Shown here: in pieces, positions 1 to 5,674 of the stretch
How the letters are laid out: every line of letters begins with the position of its first letter
Numbering within the stretch: the first letter of the stretch is position 1
Source of the DNA: an uncultured Eubacterium sp.
GTDB lineage: Bacteria > Bacillota > Clostridia > Lachnospirales > Lachnospiraceae
Assembly (NCBI GenBank): GCA_946611445.1
Contig: CAMODP010000096.1
Coordinates: 1 to 6,870, forward strand
Direction: 5' to 3'
DNA length: 6,870 nt
Notes under the pieces: generated by a model
Told to the model about the DNA's origin: nothing
Database searches by the model: none
The model's input: only the letters and a program-made list of their open reading frames with translations
Position numbers and translations under genes: made by a program

Positions 1-645
1 ATCCTCAACATCTACTATGACACACCGGAGGACCTGCTGGTCAGACGGTCGCTGGACAAGCCTGTGTACAAGGAAAAACTGCGGCTGCGCAGCTATGGGA
101 CGCCGACCGCGGACAGTCCCGCATTTATTGAGATCAAGAAAAAATACCGGGGCGTCGTATACAAACGGCGGATCAGCGCTCCGTACGCGGAAGCGGCAGC
201 GTATCTGGACGGCTCCGCGGCGCCGCTGGAAGAGAGGAGCCGCCGGCTCCGGCAGTGCGCGCAGGGAGCCGGGCAGATCATCAGCGAGATCGATTACTTC
301 CAGAACCTGTACAGGACACTGGAACCGCGCATGGTGATCGCCTATGACCGGATCGCTATGGCGGGGCTGGATGATCCGGAACTCCGGATCACATTTGACA
401 CAAACCTTCGCTGGCGCACTGCGGATCTGGATCTTCGCGGCGGCGGATACGGCATGGCGCTGCTGCAGCCCGGACAGGTACTGTGCGAACTGAAGATCGC
501 CGGCGCGGTTCCGATCGGCCTGGCCCGCATATTCAGCGAACTGCGGATATATCCCGTCTCCTGTTCGAAATACGGCAATGCGTGGCAGGTGCGGCAGGCG
601 GAAAAAAGGAAAAACAATCTGATGCAGAAAGGAGCAGTTGCGTAA
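1..645 (+). CDS. VTC-domain polyphosphate polymerase-type protein, 3' part (N-terminus off the window)
   Basis: The frame is open from base 1, so the gene starts upstream; 214 residues plus the stop are visible. The family (catalytic VTC4-like domain) makes polyphosphate from nucleotide phosphates inside a tunnel lined by basic residues. In fragment numbering, the N-terminal strand YYDTP is at 5-9, KEKLRLRSYG at 24-33 (the paired Arg expected to contact phosphate), IEIKKKYRG at 43-51 followed by KRR at 55-57, an Arg in AYDRIA at 114-119, RITFDTNLRWR at 129-139, the acidic metal-site strand LCELK at 161-165, and the late Lys in SCSKYGNAW at 187-195. About 40-50 N-terminal family residues are missing, by truncation at the edge. 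The stop overlaps the start of the DUF4956 gene, a well-known partner. Family assignment is firm. Polyphosphate synthesis by this protein is inferred from the family. Confidence 0.9.
   Translation: MLNIYYDTPEDLLVRRSLDKPVYKEKLRLRSYGTPTADSPAFIEIKKKYRGVVYKRRISAPYAEAAAYLDGSAAPLEERSRRLRQCAQGAGQIISEIDYFQNLYRTLEPRMVIAYDRIAMAGLDDPELRITFDTNLRWRTADLDLRGGGYGMALLQPGQVLCELKIAGAVPIGLARIFSELRIYPVSCSKYGNAWQVRQAEKRKNNLMQKGAVA
628..634 (+). promoter_or_regulatory. Ribosome binding site for the DUF4956 gene
   Basis: AAAGGAG lies 10 bases before the ATG at 645, inside the end of the upstream coding region. It decides the start: the same frame is open upstream from 483, but only the ATG at 645 has a good Shine-Dalgarno sequence and gives a protein beginning just ahead of the first membrane helix. 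The TAATG overlap implies coupled translation. Confidence 0.75.
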
Positions 646-1325
646 TGTTTGACAGTATGATGGGGACGATATTGGTAAACAACACAGTTACAGGAGGGGC
701 TTTTGCGGCAGCCAGCATCTGCTCGCTGCTGATCGGGCTGTTTATAGCATGGATGTACGCCCGCAGAAATCCCTGCACGAACAGCCTGTTCATCACACTG
801 ACGCTGCTTCCCGTGATCGTGCAGACCGTTATCATGATGGTCAACGGCAATATCGGCGCCGGCGTCGCTACTGCCGGTGCCTTCAGCCTGGTCCGGTTCC
901 GCTCCGTGCCGGGAAAAGGCCAGGAGATCACCGCTATTTTTCTGGCAATGGCAGCCGGCCTCGCGACCGGCATGGGATATCTGGGCGTCGCCGGGCTGCT
1001 CGCCCTGGGCGCCATGCTGATCCATTTGCTTTTGAATACCATACATGCGGGAGAAGCCGCGGGAAACATCCGGGTACTGCGGATCACGATCCCGGAAGAT
1101 CTGGATTATGAAGATGTATTCGATGATATTTTCCGCAGGTTTGCGTCCCGTGCGGATCTGCGGGAGGTCCGGACGGCCAGTATGGGCAGCCTGTACCGCC
1201 TGACATATGACATAACCCTCCGCCCTTCCTGCCGCACAAAGGAATTCCTGGATGAGCTGCGGCAGAGAAACGGCAATCTGGAGATCAGCTGCGGCAGAGC
1301 GGCCGCAGCGGGGGAAGAGCTGTAG
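645..1325 (+). CDS. DUF4956 family membrane protein, partner of the VTC-domain protein
   Basis: The product has 226 residues. It has a short N-terminus and then about four hydrophobic helices near residues 18-38, 47-67, 95-110 and 112-132. A soluble C-terminal domain of about 90 residues (roughly 140-226) has alternating beta/alpha character and is probably cytoplasmic. The family signature is the conserved loop SLVRFRSVPGKGQE at 81-94 between helices 2 and 3, preceded by a Gly/Ala-rich stretch. Length matches the family norm. The molecular function of DUF4956 is not established; genes of this family recur beside VTC-domain polyphosphate polymerase genes. Here the ATG shares a base with the upstream stop, so the two are probably co-translated in stoichiometric amounts. 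A membrane anchor or polyphosphate-channel role for the VTC protein is possible but is inference. Confidence 0.9.
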   Translation: MFDSMMGTILVNNTVTGGAFAAASICSLLIGLFIAWMYARRNPCTNSLFITLTLLPVIVQTVIMMVNGNIGAGVATAGAFSLVRFRSVPGKGQEITAIFLAMAAGLATGMGYLGVAGLLALGAMLIHLLLNTIHAGEAAGNIRVLRITIPEDLDYEDVFDDIFRRFASRADLREVRTASMGSLYRLTYDITLRPSCRTKEFLDELRQRNGNLEISCGRAAAAGEEL

Positions 1326-1386
1326 AAGATGGACTCCTGCAGGAATATAAACCAGCCGGTTTCGGCTGCCGGCCGGTTCCGCGGAT

Positions 1387-1430
1387 AAGCCGGGCACGCT
1401 TTTGCTGTTGACAGCATACGTGTCCGGCTT
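1387..1430 (+). terminator. Strong inverted repeat after the DUF4956 gene; possible weak terminator
   Basis: Arms AAGCCGGGCACG (1387-1398) and CGTGTCCGGCTT (1419-1430) pair over 12 positions with a single G-U wobble. A second 6-bp stem, TGCTGT/ACAGCA (1403-1408 and 1411-1416), lies in the loop. The downstream tract is only TTTAT, so the terminator call is weak. It is nevertheless the only good candidate for ending the VTC/DUF4956 transcript before the next promoter. A second GC-rich repeat lies just before it at 1350-1378, also without a T-run. Confidence 0.4.
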
Positions 1431-1436
1431 TATGAT
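1408..1436 (+). promoter_or_regulatory. Near-consensus SigA-type promoter upstream of the 378-residue unknown gene
   Basis: A perfect -35 TTGACA (1408-1413), a 17-base spacer and a -10 TATGAT (1431-1436) match the vegetative consensus at 11 of 12 positions. Transcription would start near 1443, giving a leader of about 100 bases before the ATG at 1546. The promoter sits inside the inverted repeat at 1387-1430: the right arm fills most of the spacer and the small inner palindrome covers the -35. Confidence 0.65.
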
Positions 1437-1545
1437 AGTGTCGAATTCTGAAAAAGCCGCCGGAAGCGGATGAAAAGTATGCCTGCCGCGCGGTGAAGCT
1501 TTTGACTCCGGCATCATCACACTTACATATACACGGGAGGTCAGG

Positions 1546-2682
1546 ATGGATACCAGTCGCCTGCAGAAGATATTTGACAGCTATCTGGAAAAATATGACA
1601 CATTCAATAACGCGGAACACCGTGAGATACACAAATGGGCTGCCGTCAGTCATTTTCAGAGATACTGGGACATGGATGCCGAGGATTTCGGCGAGATGTT
1701 TAAAATGGCCCTGGAAGAGGCGGACAGCCTGATCGATACAAATGAGTCGCAGCCCTCCCACGGCGTGACGGCGCTCTGCCGGGAGAGCGCGGAGACGATG
1801 GAAGCAGTGCGCGAACAGTTCCGTCAGCTCCTCACCCCGGACCAGTCGGATTATGAAAACAGACAGCAGCGGGCGGAAGCCTTTGTCAGCAGCATGAATG
1901 CGCTGCTGCGGGAAAAATTCCCCCAGAAGTGGAAATATCATCAGGATATCTCCTCCGCGCTGATGTACCTGAATTTCGCGGACCCGGATGACAACTTCAT
2001 GTACAGGGATGCCGAAGCCAGGACCTTTGCGGAGTATATCGGATACGAAGAGGAGATCGCCGATGACGAGCATCTCCGGCTGCCGGCCTATTATCACATG
2101 TGCGAGAGCGTGGCGGCGGAGCTGCAGCAGCAGACAGACCTGCTGCAGACGGTGTCGGATGCCCTGAGCGCGGCAGCGGATGCCGCCGAGGACAGCTCCA
2201 TGACTGAAGTGGACGGCGAAAACCATATCCTGGTCTTTGACATCATGTATGCCGCGCAGAACTACGACCTGTATGAGGGAGAGACCCTCCCGGAAAAAAA
2301 GAAAAAAGCCGCTGCAGGGAATGACGAGAGAGCACAGGAAGCAGCTGTTCTGCAGGAAAAACTGGAAGCCCTGCAAAAAGAACTGCGGGAGACGGAGAAG
2401 ACGCTGGACGGCCTGACATATCCCGCCCTGGAAGGGGCAAAAGTGCAGCACAGGCTGTTCCATGAGGGCACGGTCTGCGCCCAGGACGGAAAGTATCTCA
2501 CCATCGCATTCAGCGCCGGACAGAAGCGCTTTGTCCTGCCGGATGCCGTCACCGGAGGCTTTATTACCATCGATTCCGAAGAGACGCAGGCTCTCTGCCG
2601 GCAGATGGCCGAAGAAAAGCAGAAGAGCGAGCGGCTGCAGAGAGAGATCGGGCTGCTGAAGCTGCAGATGCAGGACGCGTAA
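1546..2682 (+). CDS. Protein of unknown function with helical body, coiled coils and a Tudor/SH3-like C-terminal module
   Basis: The product has 378 residues. The start is supported by GGGAGG at 1535-1540, five bases before ATG. No signal peptide or membrane helix is seen, so it is probably cytoplasmic. Residues 1-245 are mostly helical and rich in aromatic and acidic residues (for example HREIHKWAAVSHFQRYWDMD at 25-44, and ILVFDIMYAAQNYDLYEG at 228-245). Residues 259-290 and 344-378 are Glu/Lys/Gln-rich with heptad-like leucines, typical of coiled coil. Between them, 297-340 has the pattern GAKVQHRLFHEGTV...GKYLTIAFSAGQKRF, which recalls the small beta barrel (VxHxxFGxGxV...VxF) at the C-terminus of PcrA/UvrD helicases. 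Similar uncharacterised proteins are, from memory, common in Lachnospiraceae. It is probably transcribed alone from the promoter at 1408-1436. No enzymatic motif was recognised; a protein- or nucleic-acid-binding role is only a guess. Confidence 0.88.
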   Translation: MDTSRLQKIFDSYLEKYDTFNNAEHREIHKWAAVSHFQRYWDMDAEDFGEMFKMALEEADSLIDTNESQPSHGVTALCRESAETMEAVREQFRQLLTPDQSDYENRQQRAEAFVSSMNALLREKFPQKWKYHQDISSALMYLNFADPDDNFMYRDAEARTFAEYIGYEEEIADDEHLRLPAYYHMCESVAAELQQQTDLLQTVSDALSAAADAAEDSSMTEVDGENHILVFDIMYAAQNYDLYEGETLPEKKKKAAAGNDERAQEAAVLQEKLEALQKELRETEKTLDGLTYPALEGAKVQHRLFHEGTVCAQDGKYLTIAFSAGQKRFVLPDAVTGGFITIDSEETQALCRQMAEEKQKSERLQREIGLLKLQMQDA

Positions 2683-2750
2683 AGAATAAGATGTCTCTGT
2701 CTGTTCACGAAGCTCGATAACTTAGCAGAGCAGAAAACTGCCGAGTGTTT

Positions 2751-2784
2751 AAAAAAGGGGCTGCCGTAAAAATGCGGCAGCCCC
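2751..2784 (-). terminator. Rho-independent terminator of the substrate-binding protein gene, shared by convergent genes
   Basis: Ten perfect pairs, GGGGCTGCCG (2757-2766) and CGGCAGCCCC (2775-2784), enclose an 8-base loop. On the minus strand the stem is followed directly by six T (2751-2756), an excellent terminator for the minus-strand gene ending at 2819. On the plus strand the following sequence is only mildly T-rich, so it may also stop the unknown gene ending at 2682, less efficiently. Confidence 0.9.
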
Positions 2785-2818
2785 TGTGTGCTTGTATGTG
2801 GAATTTCTGAGTTTACAC

Positions 2819-3826
2819 TTACTGCGCGAACGTGTCCGCGTTCTCCGGCGTCACCGGGATGAACGGCACGTAGACGACATACGGATTTTCTTCAGAGACG
2901 GTGTAATCCGTTCCGTCGGTCAGCTCTTTGCCTTCCAGCATGTTGATGGCAGCCATTACAGATCCGAATGCCTGTCCTTCGTGGCTCTGGAACACGGTCA
3001 TGGCCATGTTGCCGGCCTTCAGCTCTTCCAGGCCGTCGACAGTGGCGTCGATACCCACGATCGGCTTCTCAGAGGGATCCATGCCCAGCTCCTGCATGGC
3101 CTGGATCGCGCCGATGGCCATGGCGTCGTTGTTGGAGATGATGCAGTCATATTCGCCGAGCTCCGGCAGGGCTTCGAGCATGGCTTCCTTCGCTGCTTCA
3201 CGGTTGTAGTCGGCGTCGATGACAGCAACCTCATTGACGGTCAGCCCGGCTTCTTCCATGGCTTTGACGGGGCCTTCGCAGCGCAGGTCTGTGTGGACCA
3301 GGCCGCCGGTGCCGCGCAGCATCACATAGTTTACTTCTGTCTGTCCTTTTTCCTTGAAATACTCAGCCAGGAATTCACCCTGATAGGTGCCGGAGGTGTG
3401 TTCATCCGACGCAACGGCTGCGGCATTCTCACTGAGAAGCTCGTAGTCTGCCGGCACACGGTTGATGAATACGACCTTCATGTCGCCTGCCGCCTCGATG
3501 CAGGCCTGCGCGTCCTCGGCAGCATTCAGGTTGATGATCACGGCATCCTTGCCCATGGTATTGGCTGCCTGGACGCAGTTGATCAGCTGCTGGGAGTCAC
3601 TACCCGCGTACAGCGTGATCATGCCCACACCGCAGTCCTTTGCCGCCGCGACGACATCATCCTCCAGCGTGCGGAGAAATTCGTCTCTCACAGAGAGCAC
3701 ATAGGCCATTTCGTAGCTGCCGTCTTCACCTGCATTCTCCTCCGCCATCGGAATGACCGTACCGCAGGCCAGCATGGCTGCTGTTACTGCCGCACCGAGA
3801 GCCGCGGCGAGTCTTCTGTTTTTCAT
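2819..3826 (-). CDS. Sugar ABC transporter substrate-binding protein (periplasmic-binding-protein type 1, MglB-like)
   Basis: This is a 335-residue extracytoplasmic solute-binding protein that would deliver a sugar-like ligand to an ABC permease. Residues 1-28 form a signal peptide: MKNRR, a hydrophobic core at 6-20, then Cys21. MLAC-G resembles a lipobox but with Met at -3. The two-lobed fold starts near 38 (YEMAYVLSVRDEF). Compared from memory with E. coli MglB, the D-x-F pair (D48, F50), INL near N99, H178 and D180, SNNDAMAIGA (230-239) and VGID (257-260) are retained. The stacking Trp appears replaced by Tyr (about Y207) and a late Asn by Gln280, so the ligand may not be galactose. The start has AAAGGAG seven bases upstream (complement at 3834-3840). 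It looks monocistronic, with no permease or ATPase in the window. It is divergent from the MFS/UroD-like pair. Confidence 0.92.
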   Translation of the reverse strand: MKNRRLAAALGAAVTAAMLACGTVIPMAEENAGEDGSYEMAYVLSVRDEFLRTLEDDVVAAAKDCGVGMITLYAGSDSQQLINCVQAANTMGKDAVIINLNAAEDAQACIEAAGDMKVVFINRVPADYELLSENAAAVASDEHTSGTYQGEFLAEYFKEKGQTEVNYVMLRGTGGLVHTDLRCEGPVKAMEEAGLTVNEVAVIDADYNREAAKEAMLEALPELGEYDCIISNNDAMAIGAIQAMQELGMDPSEKPIVGIDATVDGLEELKAGNMAMTVFQSHEGQAFGSVMAAINMLEGKELTDGTDYTVSEENPYVVYVPFIPVTPENADTFAQ

Positions 3827-3896
3827 CCGTCTGCTCCTTTCTCCGGCGATTAAGTGCCGGTCGTTCCTTTCACATATTCCGCATAGTGCTGTATTC

Positions 3897-3926
3897 AGAA
3901 TATCATATCTGCGGGGTCTGTCTCAA
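3897..3926 (-). promoter_or_regulatory. Candidate SigA-type promoter for the substrate-binding protein gene
   Basis: Read on the minus strand, TTGAGA (complement of 3921-3926), an 18-base spacer ending in TGA, and TATTCT (complement of 3897-3902) form a -35 with an extended -10. The start point would be near 3890, leaving a leader of about 64 bases before the ATG at 3826. A small palindrome, GCAGG-AGA-CCTGC (3944-3956), sits just upstream of the -35. Confidence 0.5.
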
Positions 3927-4056
3927 GAGTGTTTTCCGATTCGGCAGGAGACCTGCAGTAGAGAATGGCAAGAATACTGCGGGACTGTTACAAAACTGTG
4001 TCTGAAGAATACCTATGTTACAGAGATATGTCGAAAATGACGGAAACATGCCGCCT

Positions 4057-4094
4057 GCACAAAAATGAGATGTTAATTTTGACGATTTTTGTGC
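4057..4094. repeat. Perfect 10-bp inverted repeat, possible operator or leader hairpin
   Basis: GCACAAAAAT (4057-4066) and ATTTTTGTGC (4085-4094) are exact reverse complements, separated by 18 bases that include TTGACG. The centre-to-centre distance of 28 bases is somewhat under three helical turns, compatible with a dimeric regulator contacting one DNA face. As RNA it would be an A-U-rich hairpin with a large loop. It lies 138 bases before the permease start. Confidence 0.5.
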
Positions 4095-4231
4095 GTATCT
4101 GTCATAGCGCGGGGCAGAAGCCTGCGGTATGCTGAATATGTTGTTGAGGGTGTGCGATTCTGACGGTATTTCTGATACTCTGCCTGAAATCTGCCGGGAT
4201 CTGCATCAAAAAAAATGAGGGAGATTGCATT

Positions 4232-5470
4232 ATGGAAAACAACAAAATGAATGTCAAACAGATGGTTGGCATATTTGCTTTCTGCGTTGGTGCAATGGCG
4301 GCAAATATGACCATGGGCCTGCTCGGAAGTATTATGCAGGACTACGTACCTGCCGGCATCAGCCCGACAGTTGTACAGACGCTTCTGGTTACCCCGGCTC
4401 TGATCGGTACAATCTACGGATTCCTGGTAGGACCGCTGAACAAGGCGATTCCCAGTAAGTACCTCATTGTAGTCAGTGAGCTGGCAATGCTGCTGTACGG
4501 TATCATTTTCTTTACCGTCGGCAAGAGCAACATTTATGTGCTGATCGCGGCGGCAGGCCTGGCCGGTATCAACCAGGGTGCCATGAACACCATGATCGGC
4601 CTGCAGCTTGCGGCAGCTATCTCTGATGACGCAAAACGAGGAACCATGTTCGGTATTACTTCCGGTTTCATGAACGTGGCAGGCGTTATCATCCAGAACA
4701 TCGGCGGTATGGTTGCCACCAAGACCGGCGCATGGAACAAAGCATATCTGGTATGGATTCCGATCTTTATTATTGAGATTATTATTACCTTCATCTGCCT
4801 GCCGAATGTCGCTCCGGAAGGCAAGAACGCTCCCGCGGCCGCCGGCCCGGCAGCTGCAGCGGATACCGGCGCGAAGCTGAGCATGACGCCCGCGTTCGTT
4901 ATCGCTATCCACTACTTCTTCTATTTCCTGGTTCTGTATGTATTCGGAACAAACGTATCCGACTACATCCTGAACGTGCATAAGCTGGGTGATCCTGCCG
5001 CTGCCACACTGGGTGCGTCCATGGTTACTATCGGCGGTATCTTCGCAGGCTTCCTGTATGCAGGATACTTCAAGATCCTCAAGAAGTGGACCGTTCCGGT
5101 TCTGATGGGCCTGTGCGTCATCGCTCTGGCTCTGCCGATTTTCGTAACGACCAGCCTGGTTGCCATCTATGTCTGCGGCTTCGTTCTCGGATTTGCCATG
5201 ATGGGCTGCAACCCGTATATCATGAACCATCTGCGTGAGCTGTATCCGAACTATCAGTATGGTCAGGCAATGTCCATTTTCGCAGGCTTCATGAACTTCG
5301 GTATGGTGGTCGCCATCTATGTTATCAACTTCCTGACGAATCTCTTCTTCCGCGGAGCTGATGAGGCCGGATACATGGGCGGCAAGTTTACTGTTGCGGC
5401 AGTCGGCTGCCTGATCGTCTTCATTACTTCTATTCCGATCTATGTAATGGGCAAGAACAATAACAACTGA
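4232..5470 (+). CDS. MFS permease, 12 transmembrane segments
   Basis: The product has 412 residues with ATG preceded by GAGGGAG. Hydrophobic segments lie near residues 11-33, 48-68, 77-97, 102-122, 139-161, 170-190, 219-239, 258-279, 288-305, 308-328, 344-370 and 386-406. This gives the 6+6 major facilitator layout, with an Ala/Pro-rich central cytoplasmic loop at about 191-218. The loop after helix 2 (GFLVGPLNKAIPSKYL, 63-78) stands where the family's GxxxDRxGRR motif normally is, but in a degenerate form. Gly-rich GLAGINQGAMNTMIG (109-123) and GITSGFMNVAGVIIQNIGG (141-159) are helix-packing motifs. The C-terminus ends GKNNNN. It probably moves a small organic solute by proton or ion coupling. 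It precedes the UroD-like gene in the same direction, which suggests that it imports that enzyme's substrate or exports its product. The substrate is unknown. Confidence 0.93.
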   Translation: MENNKMNVKQMVGIFAFCVGAMAANMTMGLLGSIMQDYVPAGISPTVVQTLLVTPALIGTIYGFLVGPLNKAIPSKYLIVVSELAMLLYGIIFFTVGKSNIYVLIAAAGLAGINQGAMNTMIGLQLAAAISDDAKRGTMFGITSGFMNVAGVIIQNIGGMVATKTGAWNKAYLVWIPIFIIEIIITFICLPNVAPEGKNAPAAAGPAAAADTGAKLSMTPAFVIAIHYFFYFLVLYVFGTNVSDYILNVHKLGDPAAATLGASMVTIGGIFAGFLYAGYFKILKKWTVPVLMGLCVIALALPIFVTTSLVAIYVCGFVLGFAMMGCNPYIMNHLRELYPNYQYGQAMSIFAGFMNFGMVVAIYVINFLTNLFFRGADEAGYMGGKFTVAAVGCLIVFITSIPIYVMGKNNNN

Positions 5471-5674
5471 TCACTGCGGACAAAAGAGATCTTTAGCAGT
5501 CACAGTGTTTGAAAACTGCATACGGTAAGTGTTTTCAGACCGGAGACGGGTATGCGGCAGCCGATGCGGATCGGTTGCCGCAATCCATATACAGCATAAA
5601 AAACCGGCAGCGGAAAGGCCGGCAGTCTCAAATGGCAAAAACAGGGAACATATTATTATAACGGAGGAAAAACC
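5471..5674 (+). other. 204-base gap between permease and UroD-like gene with stem-loops
   Basis: There is no gene here. Stem-loop 1 pairs GTTTGAAAAC (5507-5516) with GTTTTCAGAC (5531-5540), with one wobble. Stem-loop 2 pairs GCGGCAGCCGAT (5554-5565) with ATCGGTTGCCGC (5570-5581), 12 pairs with one wobble and a GCGG loop. Neither is followed by a T-run, so they look like RNA-processing, stabilising or attenuation elements rather than ordinary terminators. A smaller repeat, CCGGC/GCCGG, is at 5604-5622. TTGCCG (5575-5580) 16 bases before TAAAAA (5597-5602) is a poor promoter candidate. GGAGG at 5663-5667 is the ribosome binding site of the next gene. Confidence 0.55.

Larger units (their letters stand above)
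3827..4231. promoter_or_regulatory. 405-base divergent intergenic region
   Basis: It separates the minus-strand binding-protein gene from the plus-strand permease gene, and I see no convincing gene in it. It contains the minus-strand promoter, two TGTTACA copies 30 bases apart (3986-3992 and 4016-4022), and a perfect 10-bp inverted repeat (4057-4066/4085-4094). It also holds a weak plus-strand promoter candidate, TTGACG (4079-4084) with TGTCATAGC (4100-4108). GAGGGAG at 4217-4223, eight bases before the permease ATG, is a clear ribosome binding site. No cobalamin or SAM riboswitch core was recognised. Confidence 0.6.

Noticed and set aside
483..644. Upstream extension of the DUF4956 frame
   Set aside because: The extension overlaps the conserved end of the VTC domain in another frame, is Arg-rich and unlike the family. 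The ATG at 645 has the ribosome binding site.
1350..1378. GC-rich hairpin AACCAGCCGG/CCGGCCGGTT as terminator of the DUF4956 gene
   Set aside because: It has one mismatch and is followed by CCGCGGATAAG, with no T-run. The repeat at 1387-1430 is the better candidate.
342..2463. Two 392-codon minus-strand open frames (342-1520 and 1285-2463)
   Set aside because: They lie opposite the VTC, DUF4956 and unknown genes, which have ribosome binding sites and family signatures. The minus-strand translations show no domain pattern.
2786..3853. Long plus-strand open frame of 355 codons
   Set aside because: It is the antisense shadow of the substrate-binding protein gene. It has no recognisable family, shows His/Val/Asp-rich antisense-type composition, and runs through the terminator hairpin.
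3827..4231. Cobalamin or other riboswitch in the permease leader
   Set aside because: I looked for a B12-box (GCCACTG-like) and SAM-type cores because of the methyltransferase-like gene downstream, and found none.
4073..5230. Long minus-strand open frame of 385 codons opposite the permease
   Set aside because: It is a shadow of the MFS gene, with low-complexity Gln/Asn/His/Arg composition and no family match. The plus strand encodes a clear 12-helix transporter.
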